In this document: positions 15,153 through 24,422 of the stretch, in pieces
Layout of the letters: each line of letters begins with the position of its first letter
Position numbering within the stretch: position 1 is the first letter of the stretch
NCBI GenBank assembly: GCA_044226205.1
Contig: JBGAHL010000002.1
Location: 62,001 to 126,000 of the forward strand
From: M3007 sp044226205
GTDB lineage: Bacteria; Bacteroidota; Bacteroidia; Chitinophagales; Saprospiraceae
DNA: 64,000 bases
Direction of reading: 5' to 3'
The notes under the pieces: generated by a model
The model's database searches: none
The model's input: only the letters and a program-made list of their open reading frames with translations
What the model was told of the DNA's origin: nothing
Translations under genes and position numbers: made by a program

Positions 15153-17168
15153 ATGCGAACTGCACTGTTCCTGGCCGGCCTGCTTTTTGTCTTGCCAGCC
15201 TTCCGTCCGCTCCCTGTATCCCCCGATCCCAACACTGTTTTAACCGGAAAAATCACCGATGTAAACGGGGAAGCCCTCATCGGCGTTTCCGTAAAAGCGC
15301 TCCTGAACGGCGCACTTGTCCGCGGCGCCGTTACCGATTACAACGGCGAGTACCGCTTGTCGCTCGACCCGGGCGCCTACGACCTCGAATTCAGTTACAC
15401 AGGCTTTAAAGCCAAACGCGTCAGCGGCGTGCCGGTGCTTTCCGGCCAGATCAATATTATGAACACTGTGATGGATGAGGAAACCGTGCTGTCAGAAGTG
15501 GTTATCACCGCGTACAAAGTCCCCCTGATCCAGCAAGACGCGACCAGCAGCGGCATGACGATCTCCTCGGGAAGCACCTGGTCGGCATCGGCCAGCGGCA
15601 GCGGCCAAAACAGGGGCCGCCGTACGGCGACACGCAAGGAAAAACCGAAAGCCCCTTCATTTGCCTCGGGCGGCGCCGTCGACAAACGGGGTCGCCCTGT
15701 CAAAAACCTCCGCGACACCCTGCCGCCCGAGCTCGGCGCCGAACAGTACAACGCCATTGTCGAAAACCCCTTCCTGCAGGCAGCCGGCAACCCGCTTTCC
15801 ACTTTTTCCATCGATGTCGACGCAGCTTCGTACAGCAACGTGCGCCGCTTCCTCAATTCCGGCCATCTGCCGCCCGCCGATGCCGTGCGTATCGAAGAAA
15901 TGGTCAACTATTTTGATTATCAATATGATACGCCACAGGACGGACGCCCCTTTGCCGTTCATACCGAACTGGCGGCCTGCCCCTGGCAACCCGATCACCA
16001 GCTGCTGCTCGTCAATTTGCAAGGGCAAAAAATCGATGTCGGTCAGCTGCCGGCCAGCAACCTGGTATTCCTCATCGACGTGTCGGGCAGCATGGATTCG
16101 CCCGACAAACTTCCCCTCGTGATCCAATCGCTCGACCTGCTCACCGGCCAGCTGCGCCCGCAGGACCGCGTGGCCATCGTGGTGTACGCCGGCGCGGCGG
16201 GCCTGGTGCTGCCTTCCACACCCGGCGACCAAAAGACGGCAATCAAACTGGCGCTGACCGAATTGCAGGCCGGGGGCAGCACCGCCGGGGGCGCGGGCAT
16301 CCAGTTGGCGTACCAAACCGCGCGCGAAAACTTTATCGCCGGCGGCAACAACCGGGTTATCCTTTGCACCGACGGCGATTTCAACGTGGGCGTCAGTCAG
16401 GAGAATGATTTGATAAAATTGATTGAAAAAGAGCGCGAAAGCGGCATTTACCTCACGGTTTTGGGCTTCGGTGAAGGCAATTATCAGGACGGCAAAATGC
16501 AAAGCCTGGCCGACAAGGGCAACGGCAACCACGCCTACATCGACCGGATCGAGGAAGCCCGGAAGGTGCTGGTCAGCGAGTTCGGCGGCACCTTGTTTAC
16601 CATTGCCAAAGACGTAAAAATTCAAATTGAATTCAACCCGGCCAGGGTTGCCGGCTACCGGCTCATCGGCTACGAGAACCGCCTGCTCAACAAAGAGGAT
16701 TTCAACGACGACACCAAGGACGCCGGCGAACTCGGCGCAGGCCACCGCGTCACCGCCCTGTATGAAATCGTGCCGGCTGGACAGGCCGTCCCCGTCGCTC
16801 CGACGGAGCCCCTCAAATACCAGACCACGGGCACGCCCACCCCGGCCGCCATCGCCGGCAACGAACTGGCCACCGTCAAACTGCGCTACAAAGCGCCGAA
16901 AGGCAACCGGGCCAGTCAGTTGATGGAGCTCGCGGTGCCCGCCGACCTCAACGCCACCCCGGGAGCAAACTTCGAACTGGCCGCCTCGGTAGCCGAATTT
17001 GGCTTGTTGCTGCGCAATTCCAAATACAAGGGAAAGGCCAACTGGAAGGATTTGTCGGAACGCGCCAACCGGCTTGCACAACAGGACTCCAACACTTTTC
17101 GCCGCGAACTGGCCGGCCTGATCGACCGCGCATGGCAACTCTCCGAGCCGATGTCGGCCAAAAACTGA
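15153..17168 (+). CDS. YfbK-like von Willebrand factor type A protein with carboxypeptidase-regulatory-like domain
   Basis: 671 residues from the ATG at 15153, which opens a signal peptide (MRTALFLAGLLFVLPAFRPL); a GTG 22 codons upstream gives no better start. Residues about 28-110 are a CarboxypepD_reg-like beta domain ('LTGKITDVNGEALIGVSVKA'), as at the N-terminus of many TonB-linked proteins. A low-complexity linker rich in Ser, Gly and basic residues follows. Residues about 210-300 match the YfbK N-terminal region ('NPLSTFSIDVDAASYSNVRR'), then a VWA domain with an intact MIDAS motif, DVSGSMDS, near 309, and a C-terminal DUF3520-like region (about 510-670). Likely an envelope protein-interaction module; function in this family is not established. 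A palindrome follows the stop. Confidence 0.9.
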   Translation: MRTALFLAGLLFVLPAFRPLPVSPDPNTVLTGKITDVNGEALIGVSVKALLNGALVRGAVTDYNGEYRLSLDPGAYDLEFSYTGFKAKRVSGVPVLSGQINIMNTVMDEETVLSEVVITAYKVPLIQQDATSSGMTISSGSTWSASASGSGQNRGRRTATRKEKPKAPSFASGGAVDKRGRPVKNLRDTLPPELGAEQYNAIVENPFLQAAGNPLSTFSIDVDAASYSNVRRFLNSGHLPPADAVRIEEMVNYFDYQYDTPQDGRPFAVHTELAACPWQPDHQLLLVNLQGQKIDVGQLPASNLVFLIDVSGSMDSPDKLPLVIQSLDLLTGQLRPQDRVAIVVYAGAAGLVLPSTPGDQKTAIKLALTELQAGGSTAGGAGIQLAYQTARENFIAGGNNRVILCTDGDFNVGVSQENDLIKLIEKERESGIYLTVLGFGEGNYQDGKMQSLADKGNGNHAYIDRIEEARKVLVSEFGGTLFTIAKDVKIQIEFNPARVAGYRLIGYENRLLNKEDFNDDTKDAGELGAGHRVTALYEIVPAGQAVPVAPTEPLKYQTTGTPTPAAIAGNELATVKLRYKAPKGNRASQLMELAVPADLNATPGANFELAASVAEFGLLLRNSKYKGKANWKDLSERANRLAQQDSNTFRRELAGLIDRAWQLSEPMSAKN

Positions 17169-17185
17169 GGGGATTAACCGTTTAA

Positions 17186-17224
17186 ATTACTGACGGGGTG
17201 ACTCCAAGTCACCCCGTCAGTAAT
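17186..17224. repeat. 18-bp inverted repeat, second copy of the GACGGGGTGACT palindrome
   Basis: Arms 17186-17203 and 17207-17224 are perfect complements around CCA. Thirteen bases of each arm are identical to the inner arms at 11784-11854. It lies between convergent genes, compatible with a bidirectional terminator. Confidence 0.88.
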
Positions 17225-17266
17225 CAGCTGACAGCCTCGAATAAAATTCAGGTCAAAACAACCCGC

Positions 17267-19054
17267 TTATTTGTCATTGCCATACATTTCCTCAATCTCG
17301 ACCGAAAAACGCTCCCAGAGCGCGCCTCTTCTGGGCTTGAGCGTGATGGTGAGCACGCCCGATTCGGTAGTCCAAAGCTCGCCGAGCAGGCGGAAGGCGC
17401 GCACTTTTTCCACAGCCGCCAGCGCCTCGTCGTTGATGCGGTCTATTTCCCGGCGGAACAGTTTTTCCACTTTGGGATTGTGGATCATGTAGGCCGGCGC
17501 CGTCCAGTGCACCTTGTTTTCGCGGCACCAGACTTCCAGTTTGGCAAAATCAGGGACGATCAGCGCTGCCACGTAGGGTTTGTTTGCCCCGAAAACCGCG
17601 CATTGTTCGATAAAAGGGGAACTCAACAGTTGCTGTTCCACAAAAGCCGGGGCCACAAACTTTCCGCTGCTGGTTTTGAACACCTCGCTGATCCGGCCGG
17701 TGATTTTTAAAAAACGTTTGTGCACGATCTGGCCCAGGTCGCCGGTTTTAAACCAGCCGTCGGCCGTGAAGCGCTCCGCCGTTTCCTCCGGCATGTTTAA
17801 ATAACCCATCATGACATTGGGGCCGCGCACCTCGATTTCGCCCACTCCGAACTCGTCGGCGCCGTTGATCCGCACTTCCACGCCCGGCGCCGGAATACCC
17901 ACCGTGCCGAAATGCACGCCGCCTGGCTCGAAGCGGTTGAACGCGACGACGGGGCTGGTTTCGGTGAGTCCGTAGCCCTCCCGCACCTCGATACCGGCCG
18001 CCGAAAAAAGGCGCGCCAGACGGGGTTGCAATGCCGCGGCGCCCACCGCGATGGCCTCCACGCGGCCGCCCAGCGCTTCACGCCAATGGCGGAACACCAG
18101 CCAGTTGGCCAGCCACAATTGCAGGCGGTAGGGCAGCGGCATGTCGCGCCGACCGGCAAATGGAAAACGCTCGCCGAGGGCCACCGCCCAGTCGAATATT
18201 TTTTTTCTGAAAAAACCCAGCTTGGCGCGCTGCGCCAGGAGGGTGTCGTAAGCCCGTTCCAGAATACGCGGTACGGCTGTAAAAAAATGCGGCCGGACGG
18301 TCTGGAAGGTCGCCGGCAAATTGTCGGAAGCGTCTGTAAACCAGATCGATGCGCCGGCAGCCAGGTACACGAAACACACCATCCTTTCGAAAATATGGCT
18401 CAACGGCAAAAAACTCAGCACCTGCGAGCCGGGATGCACGGGCACGATGGCCAGCACGGATTTTACGCTGCTGACGATATTGGCATGCGACAACATCACC
18501 CCTTTGGGATAGCCCGTGGAACCGGAGGTGTAGATGATGGTGGCGAGTTGTTTCGGCTCGATGGCGTCGCGCAAGGCGCTGATCTTTCCCCGATCGGCCG
18601 GGGTCAGTTTGAACATCAGGTTGGGCCAGATCGGCGCCCCTTCCATCATTTCGATGCCGATGATCTTGCCCTTGAACGGCCCTGCTTTTTTCAGTTTTCT
18701 CAACAAATCCTCGTCGCCCACGATGCAGGCGTTCAGTTCCGCATCATTGATGATAAAATCCACCTCGTCGATGCGGGCGCCGGCATGAATCGGCACCGAA
18801 ACCATCCCCAACTGCATGATGGCGGCGTCTGCCATCAGCCAGTACGGGCTGCTGCGCTGAATCATGATGCCGATGCGATCTTCGGCGCGCAGGCCCATTT
18901 TGAGCAACATCGCGCTGAACTGATCGCGCTCGGTCACAGCCCGGGCTGTGGTCCATGTGCGCCACTCGCCGTTTTCGAACCCGGCCAGGGCTACCCGTTG
19001 CGGATAACGCTGATATTGATAGTCAAGCAGGTCGAAAAGCCGCGTGAAATCCAT
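17267..19054 (-). CDS. Long-chain fatty acid--CoA ligase (AMP-forming)
   Basis: 595 residues. It activates fatty acids to acyl-CoA through an acyl-adenylate. The adenylate-forming family P-loop, 'IIYTSGSTGYPKGVMLSHAN', lies near residues 172-191; 'EGYGLTETSPVVAFN' is motif II near 360, and 'DGWFKTGDLG' with 'ITGRISEVFKTSSGKFVAP' form the hinge and the Lys region near 430-465. The N-terminus (MDFTRLFDLLDYQYQRYPQR) and length agree with the bacterial long-chain (FAA1-like) subgroup. No membrane segment; expected at the inner face of the cytoplasmic membrane. It is 42 bases downstream of the UMF1 transporter on the same strand, and the two may share a transcript. Chain-length preference is unknown. 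Confidence 0.93.
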   Translation of the reverse strand: MDFTRLFDLLDYQYQRYPQRVALAGFENGEWRTWTTARAVTERDQFSAMLLKMGLRAEDRIGIMIQRSSPYWLMADAAIMQLGMVSVPIHAGARIDEVDFIINDAELNACIVGDEDLLRKLKKAGPFKGKIIGIEMMEGAPIWPNLMFKLTPADRGKISALRDAIEPKQLATIIYTSGSTGYPKGVMLSHANIVSSVKSVLAIVPVHPGSQVLSFLPLSHIFERMVCFVYLAAGASIWFTDASDNLPATFQTVRPHFFTAVPRILERAYDTLLAQRAKLGFFRKKIFDWAVALGERFPFAGRRDMPLPYRLQLWLANWLVFRHWREALGGRVEAIAVGAAALQPRLARLFSAAGIEVREGYGLTETSPVVAFNRFEPGGVHFGTVGIPAPGVEVRINGADEFGVGEIEVRGPNVMMGYLNMPEETAERFTADGWFKTGDLGQIVHKRFLKITGRISEVFKTSSGKFVAPAFVEQQLLSSPFIEQCAVFGANKPYVAALIVPDFAKLEVWCRENKVHWTAPAYMIHNPKVEKLFRREIDRINDEALAAVEKVRAFRLLGELWTTESGVLTITLKPRRGALWERFSVEIEEMYGNDK

Positions 19055-19096
19055 TTCAATCGACTTGTTGGTTTGAAAAAAAATCGCGCCCGACGC

Positions 19097-20440
19097 TCAG
19101 CTTTCCACCACCATACGCCGCACCCGCACCGCCGCCAGCACGAATAAACTCACGATGAAGAAAATCGCCAGCGCCAGCACGCTGAATCGCATGGCATCCG
19201 ATTCCTGTTTAAGCGGAAAAATGCCGGAGCTCCGAACGATCTGCTCCACAAAACCGAATATGAATGTGCCGGCCACGGTCGACAACTTGTCCATTACGTC
19301 GTAAAAACTGAAATAAGAAGCCGTGTCGGGGGTGTTTTCCGGCAACAATTTGGCGTAGGTGCTGCGCGACAAGGCCTGAATGCCTCCCATCACCAGGCCC
19401 ACGCCGGCAGCCAGCAAGTAAAATTCCAACCCCGACGTGATCCAGTAGCCTGTGGCGCAAATCGCCGTCCAGATCACCAGCTGGATCATCAGGGAGAATT
19501 TGTTGCCTTTGCGATCCGATACCTTGGTGGACAGCCAGGCGCCGCCTACAGCCACGATTTGCAGGATCAGGACCAGCAAAATGAGTCCTTTTGTGGTGAA
19601 ATGCAACACTTTTTCGGCAAAAACAGAGGCCAGAAACAACACGGCATTCACCCCTGCATTGTAAAAGAAAAAGGCCGTCAGAAAAGCCAGCGTGTTGCGG
19701 TCGCGGCGCACAACGCGCCAAACCCGCCGGATTTCCTCATAGCCTTTGGTAAACAAATTGACTTTGCCTTGCTGTGCGCGGTCCTCGGGCAGCCTTTTAA
19801 GGGGAATTTGCGAGAACCCGATCCACCACAAACCGACCATGACGAAGGCCGTCGGCACCGCCAGTAAATCCTCTTTAAAGCCGAAAAATTTGTAGTTGGA
19901 AATCACGATCAGGTTGACGACCAGCAGGATCACGCTGCCCAGATAGCCGTACGAAAAACCCTTGGCGCTCACGCGGTCGTACTGGTCCTCGGTGGCGATG
20001 ATGGGGAGAAACGCATTGTAAAAAACAATGCCGCCGGCAAACCCGATCGTCGCCAGAATGAAGCCCAAAACGCCCACCCACAGGGTCGGCATGCCTTTGA
20101 AAAAAAAGAGGGAAATGCAGGCCAGCGACCCCAGCAGGGTAAAAAACCGCAAAAACGCCTTCTTTTTACCCCCATAATCGGCGATACCCGAAAGCAGGGG
20201 CGACAGCATGGCAATCACCAGATAAGCCAGCGAAATCGACCAGGCGTAGAGGGTGCTGTCCGTCATTTCATAACCCAGCACGCGGACCCGGTCGTTGGTC
20301 ACTTGCAGAAAGTAGCCGGGAAAAATGGCGACGGTGATGACGAGGGCGTATGCGCTGTTGGCCCAGTCGAAAAAAGCCCAGCCCGTGATGGTGCGGGGGT
20401 CGTTTTTTGGCGTTGTTGCAGCAGGGTTGGCGGTTGACAC
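19097..20440 (-). CDS. UMF1 family major facilitator transporter
   Basis: 447 residues, starting at GTG (20440); no ATG is available before the first membrane helix. About twelve hydrophobic segments are seen. The N-terminal 'TGWAFFDWANSAYALVITVA' and 'SISLAYLVIAMLSPLLSGIADYGGKKKAFL' are typical of the UMF1 (YxiO/Atg22-like) group. The second half has 'GGIQALSRSTYAKLLPENTPDTASYFSFYDV', a hallmark of that family. Substrate unknown; the eukaryotic relative Atg22 exports amino acids from vacuoles. A TACATTTA box (20458-20465, minus strand), one base off TAnnTTTG, would give a very short leader. Co-transcription with the acyl-CoA ligase is plausible. Confidence 0.9.
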   Translation of the reverse strand: MSTANPAATTPKNDPRTITGWAFFDWANSAYALVITVAIFPGYFLQVTNDRVRVLGYEMTDSTLYAWSISLAYLVIAMLSPLLSGIADYGGKKKAFLRFFTLLGSLACISLFFFKGMPTLWVGVLGFILATIGFAGGIVFYNAFLPIIATEDQYDRVSAKGFSYGYLGSVILLVVNLIVISNYKFFGFKEDLLAVPTAFVMVGLWWIGFSQIPLKRLPEDRAQQGKVNLFTKGYEEIRRVWRVVRRDRNTLAFLTAFFFYNAGVNAVLFLASVFAEKVLHFTTKGLILLVLILQIVAVGGAWLSTKVSDRKGNKFSLMIQLVIWTAICATGYWITSGLEFYLLAAGVGLVMGGIQALSRSTYAKLLPENTPDTASYFSFYDVMDKLSTVAGTFIFGFVEQIVRSSGIFPLKQESDAMRFSVLALAIFFIVSLFVLAAVRVRRMVVES

Positions 20441-20477
20441 TGGCGGGAAGTTTGGCGTAAATGTAAATCGCCGCCGC

Positions 20478-20954
20478 TCAAATCTTTCCCCAATCCCAAA
20501 TATTCCATTTCAGTTCGTCGGGCAATTTAAATCCGCACTGCTTTGCCGTCAGCAAAATATTCCCCCGGTGATGCGCTTCGTGGGCAATCGTATATCCCAG
20601 CCAGGCCATCACATCCCGTTTGAAACCCTTCACCTGGCCGTCATTTTCAACCGCTTTTGTCAAAAGCGCCGCCTGCGCTGCGCCGGATGCCTCCAGTGCG
20701 CTGCGCAGGCGGCGGCGGTCGGGTTGTTCGTCGCGGGCAATGGGGGTCAGATCACCTGTGGCTGCCTTGCCCGCATGGTGTTCCAGCCACGAAAGCCGAA
20801 CGTTGTGCAGGTGCGCCAGCTGGTCGTACACCGTACGCCCGCCCCGCGAGGAAAGCGTGGCGGCAAGCGCTTCGTCGGTCAAGTGATCCAGCACGGCCAG
20901 CGTGGTGCGGCAATTGATTTCCCAGGCCTCGATAATCGACGATAACAGATTCAT
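20478..20954 (-). CDS. DinB family protein (putative metal-dependent four-helix enzyme)
   Basis: 158 residues. The layout is that of DinB/YfiT-like four-helix bundles: an N-terminal helix, then 'LTDEALAATLSSRGGRTVYDQLAHLHNVRLSWLEHH' with the first metal-site His near 48 and 'YTIAHEAHHRGNILLTAKQCG' with the remaining His pair near 124-128. In the superfamily the three His bind a divalent metal, and members act as thiol-S-transferases or have unknown roles; no substrate can be inferred here. It lies 37 bases upstream of the transporter gene's GTG and 28 bases downstream of the gene at 20983, so the three may form an operon. Confidence 0.88.
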   Translation of the reverse strand: MNLLSSIIEAWEINCRTTLAVLDHLTDEALAATLSSRGGRTVYDQLAHLHNVRLSWLEHHAGKAATGDLTPIARDEQPDRRRLRSALEASGAAQAALLTKAVENDGQVKGFKRDVMAWLGYTIAHEAHHRGNILLTAKQCGFKLPDELKWNIWDWGKI

Positions 20955-20982
20955 TATCAGTGTTTAGAAAAATATTTATTTG

Positions 20983-21876
20983 TCATTGCGTATTACCGAA
21001 AGGTACGCTGATGCCCAGCCACGGGATCGCGAAAATCTCGCCATCCGTTTGTGTCGGCAGGATCAGTGCGCCATCGATAGCCAGTCGGTCGCCAAGATAA
21101 CGTCCGCCGGCCGACAGCAGGAAGACATTGTTTTCGCCAGTGTCGAAAAGATAGTTTTCGGACAACAAGGCAAAGCGTTTTCCGGCCCTGTACACCCCGC
21201 TGAAACTCAGGGTCGGCGTGTTGGCCCATTCGCTGCCGGCATAGCCGTAGCCCAGTCCGAAGTTGACATTTCGGTCGCGCGAACCCAGGGTCAGCTGTCC
21301 GTAAGCGATCCCGAAGGTGCCGACGTCTTCACCGCCCAGCACGGTCGCGAACAAGCCCCCTACCCCGAGGTTGACCACGTCCTTTTTTACGGGAATGGAA
21401 AACTTGGGGGTGATCCAGATCGGCGTCGGGGCGCCGGCAAACAAAAAGAGCGGTATTACGCCGGCTCCTACCGTGAAATTGTCGGTAAAGCCATAGCTCA
21501 ACTGGTTGAAGAAAATCCAGGTATTCGAATAATACCCTTCGCCCTTCCGCAGCCCGTAACCGTTCGGACCGAAAAGATAACGCGTGGCATGGGGGTTTTC
21601 AGGCCAGTATTCACCATCGACAATCTCTTGTTTGCGGATGGTTTTTATTTGAACCAACTGGTCCTTTTGCAAAGAAACCACCCCCAACTGGTCGGTTTTC
21701 AGCACCATTTGAGCGGCATCCTGTGAAACGATATGGCCCATGTAGCGGTTGCCATCCCTGGTTTTGACCAACACCATTTGGGAGGTGTCGGTTACAACAG
21801 GCTGAGCCTTGGCAGCAGACAGCGTTCCGCCGAACGCCCACAGCAATACGACGAGTAACATCATTGTCTTTTTCAT
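20983..21876 (-). CDS. Secreted protein of unknown function, probably outer-membrane beta-barrel-like
   Basis: 297 residues. Signal peptide at 1-24 (MKKTMMLLVVLLWAFGGTLS, then AAKAQ). Residues about 34-80 form a small beta module ('VKTRDGNRYMGHIVSQDAAQ', 'VVSLQKDQLVQIKTI') of the 'TkDGn.f.GkI...' type seen in many Bacteroidota secreted proteins. Residues about 110-297 are a series of short amphipathic, aromatic-rich strands with Gly turns ('GYGFTDNFTVGAG'-like, 'NFGLGYGYAGSEWANTPTLS'), which suggests a beta-barrel or beta-sheet envelope protein. I do not recognise a named family. It lies 67 bases beyond the stop of the GH20 gene on the same strand. Confidence 0.7.
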   Translation of the reverse strand: MKKTMMLLVVLLWAFGGTLSAAKAQPVVTDTSQMVLVKTRDGNRYMGHIVSQDAAQMVLKTDQLGVVSLQKDQLVQIKTIRKQEIVDGEYWPENPHATRYLFGPNGYGLRKGEGYYSNTWIFFNQLSYGFTDNFTVGAGVIPLFLFAGAPTPIWITPKFSIPVKKDVVNLGVGGLFATVLGGEDVGTFGIAYGQLTLGSRDRNVNFGLGYGYAGSEWANTPTLSFSGVYRAGKRFALLSENYLFDTGENNVFLLSAGGRYLGDRLAIDGALILPTQTDGEIFAIPWLGISVPFGNTQ

Positions 21877-21943
21877 AGGGCAAAATGATTTATCGAGGGC
21901 AAATAGCCCTGCCCGAAGAACAAAAACAATGATGCTGATCCTC

Positions 21944-24250
21944 TTATTCGATGATTATTTCATCCAGAAACAGCCAGGCTCCGTTGCCTTCGCCGGCTTG
22001 CCCGGCGGGAATCATACCCTGGGTCGTCGCCACGAGTTTGACGTACCGCGCTTTGGCGCCGGGCGTGGGCAACACCACCGTCTCCAGGCTCCTGCCGGGC
22101 AGTGCATCGCCCCGGATTTCCTGGCGGGCGACGGAGCGAAACTGCAAGCCGTCGTCGGACACCAGCACCTCCACGCGCAGCGGCGGGTAAATATGCGAGG
22201 GTTTGTTGTTGAGGAAATGAGTGGTTACCTGTTCGAAAGATTGAACGGCGCCCAGGTCGATCACCGGGTCGAGGTCTTTATTGACCAGCCCCACCCAGTT
22301 TCGCCAGGTCCGCAAGCTGCCGAGCGTGCCGTTGGTCAGGGCCAGCGGATCGCCCCCGTTGTATTTTTCCGGACGGCCGCTAAGGGTGTAGGGACGGCCC
22401 AGGGCTTTGTGGACGAAGCACTGGGCCGTATAAATATTGCCCACCTGTTGCTCCTGCCGAAATGCGGCTGCATTCACTACAACGCTCCTGTTGAGTACGA
22501 TCGGAGCAAAATAAGCCGTCGATTGCCCGGAAGGCGCCGTGCCGTCGGTCGTGTAACGGATGGTGAGCAAGGGGTCGTTGCAGCGGAGCGTGAGCGTCCC
22601 TTGTGAGAAGACGCCCTCCACGTCGTAAATACTTTTGGCATAATGCACCTGCAGCGCATCGAGCCGGGCCAGATGATCGCTTAGGCGGCCGGCAAAATCG
22701 GACCAGTCACGCTTTTCTTTGGCGGTCCATTGCACCTCGCTCATCGCGCACATGCGGGGGTAGAGCATGTATTCGAGGTAATCGGGGGTGGCGATGTACT
22801 CCGTCCATACATTGGCTTGTGCGCCGAGGATAAAACGGGCCTCCTCGGGACTGAGCACATCGGGCACCGGCTCGTAGGCATACACCTGTTCGATGGGCAG
22901 GTAGCCCCCGATGGCCAGCGGTTCGGTGTCCACATTTTTACTTTGGTAATAATCAAAGTAGCAATTCGAGGTGGGCGTCATGATGACGTCGTGGTGTTCG
23001 CGGGCGGCTGCAATGCCGCCTTCGGTGCCGCGCCAGCTCATTACGGTAGCGCTTGGCGCGAGGCCGCCTTCGAGGATTTCGTCCCATCCAATGAGTTTTT
23101 TGCCCTGTGCAGCAAGGATTTTTTCGGCCCTGCGGATAAAATAGCTTTGCAACTCGTGCTCGTCTTTCAAACCTTCCGCCTTCATACGCGCCTGGCATTT
23201 GGGACAGGTTTTCCAGCGGGTTTTCGGGCATTCGTCGCCGCCGACGTGCACGTAGGGGCCCGGGAAAAGCGCGCTCACTTCGGTCAGCACTTCTTCCACG
23301 AAGCGAAAGGTTTCCTCATTGCCTGCGCAAAAAACATCATCAAATACCCCGAAAGAGCCTGCCGCCTTGTACGGCCCGCCGGTGCAGCCCAGTTCGGGGT
23401 AAGCCGACAAAGCCGCCAGGGCATGTCCCGGCATTTCGATTTCGGGTACGATGGTGATAAAACGTTGCTGTGCATAGGCGATCACTTCCCTGATTTCCTC
23501 CTGGGTGTAAATGCCGCAATACGGCTTGCCGTCGTAGCGCCTCGGCTGGTCGACGTTATGGCCGATGATCGTGGAGTCGCGGCAGGCGGCAATGGAGTTG
23601 AGTTTGGGGTATTTTTTGATCTCGATGCGCCAGCCCTGGTCGTCGGTGAGGTGCCAGTGGAAAGTATTGACCTTGTGAAACGCCATCAGGTCGATATAGC
23701 GCTTGATGTAATCGACCGGGAAAAAATGACGGCCCACGTCGAGGTGCAGGCCGCGGTAGGCAAAACGGGGCGCGTCGGCAATGGTGCAGCAGGGCGCCTT
23801 CCAGTCGGTTTTACCGGAGGGCGAAAGGCTGTTGATTTCCGGCGGGAACAATTGCCGCAGGGTTTGTACGGCATAAAAAGCGCCCGCTGCCGTTTGAGCG
23901 CGGATGACGATGCTGCGTTTGTGCACCTCCAGCCGGTACGCTTCCGCCCCGGAAATGGATGCATCGGGCAAAAAATAAATCGCCTGGTTGTCGGTCTGGC
24001 GCAGGGTGGCATGGTAGGTTTTGGTCTTGAGATCGAACCCTGTTCCCGATTTCACCACGGCTGTCCAGGCCTGGGCGGCAATGGCCCAGTCGGGCTCGTC
24101 GTCGGGATAAAAAACCTGGGTTTTCGCGGTCAGGGTAAAAAATCCATCGGCGGATTCGACGGATACCGGTCGGGGAATCACATGAATCATATCGGACTGA
24201 CAGGAGAGCAGCACGGGAAACATGGAGAAGATAATCAGGAGTAAACGCAT
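21944..24250 (-). CDS. Beta-N-acetylhexosaminidase, glycoside hydrolase family 20 (lipoprotein)
   Basis: 768 residues with a lipobox ending at Cys17 (VLLSC), so probably a lipidated envelope enzyme. It removes terminal GlcNAc or GalNAc from glycans such as chitin oligomers. After the N-terminal GH20b-like domain (about 20-150), the TIM barrel opens with 'YRGLHLDVGRHFFPVDYIKR' and contains 'HWHLTDDQGWRIEIKKYPKL', 'VPEIEMPGHALAAL' and the catalytic pair in 'YVHVGGDECPKTRWK' near residue 337. The C-terminus has a chitobiase-like beta module ('RYTTDGTAPSGQSTAYFAPI') and a discoidin-like domain (about 640-768) that may bind carbohydrate. Intact. Divergent from the START-domain gene. Confidence 0.95.
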   Translation of the reverse strand: MRLLLIIFSMFPVLLSCQSDMIHVIPRPVSVESADGFFTLTAKTQVFYPDDEPDWAIAAQAWTAVVKSGTGFDLKTKTYHATLRQTDNQAIYFLPDASISGAEAYRLEVHKRSIVIRAQTAAGAFYAVQTLRQLFPPEINSLSPSGKTDWKAPCCTIADAPRFAYRGLHLDVGRHFFPVDYIKRYIDLMAFHKVNTFHWHLTDDQGWRIEIKKYPKLNSIAACRDSTIIGHNVDQPRRYDGKPYCGIYTQEEIREVIAYAQQRFITIVPEIEMPGHALAALSAYPELGCTGGPYKAAGSFGVFDDVFCAGNEETFRFVEEVLTEVSALFPGPYVHVGGDECPKTRWKTCPKCQARMKAEGLKDEHELQSYFIRRAEKILAAQGKKLIGWDEILEGGLAPSATVMSWRGTEGGIAAAREHHDVIMTPTSNCYFDYYQSKNVDTEPLAIGGYLPIEQVYAYEPVPDVLSPEEARFILGAQANVWTEYIATPDYLEYMLYPRMCAMSEVQWTAKEKRDWSDFAGRLSDHLARLDALQVHYAKSIYDVEGVFSQGTLTLRCNDPLLTIRYTTDGTAPSGQSTAYFAPIVLNRSVVVNAAAFRQEQQVGNIYTAQCFVHKALGRPYTLSGRPEKYNGGDPLALTNGTLGSLRTWRNWVGLVNKDLDPVIDLGAVQSFEQVTTHFLNNKPSHIYPPLRVEVLVSDDGLQFRSVARQEIRGDALPGRSLETVVLPTPGAKARYVKLVATTQGMIPAGQAGEGNGAWLFLDEIIIE

Positions 24251-24277
24251 GATATAAAACGATTAGGGAATGTTGTG

Positions 24278-24310
24278 CCAAGGTAACACGCGCAGTTTGT
24301 AAATCACAAA
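24278..24310 (-). promoter_or_regulatory. Putative promoter of the GH20 gene
   Basis: On the minus strand TTTG (24310-24307), 21 bases, then TACCTTGG (24285-24278), one base off TAnnTTTG, about 27 bases ahead of the ATG. The same TTTG-N21-TAnnTTTG layout is seen at 62280. Confidence 0.4.
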
Positions 24311-24422
24311 CCGGGAAAAATGCCTGGCATTTTCACCTTTTTTCCTTATAAATTTGTTGTGTCTGCAACCTTTTTTCCCCTCAGCGCTTCCAAAAGACAT
24401 CTGTTCACCAACCCGCAATGCC

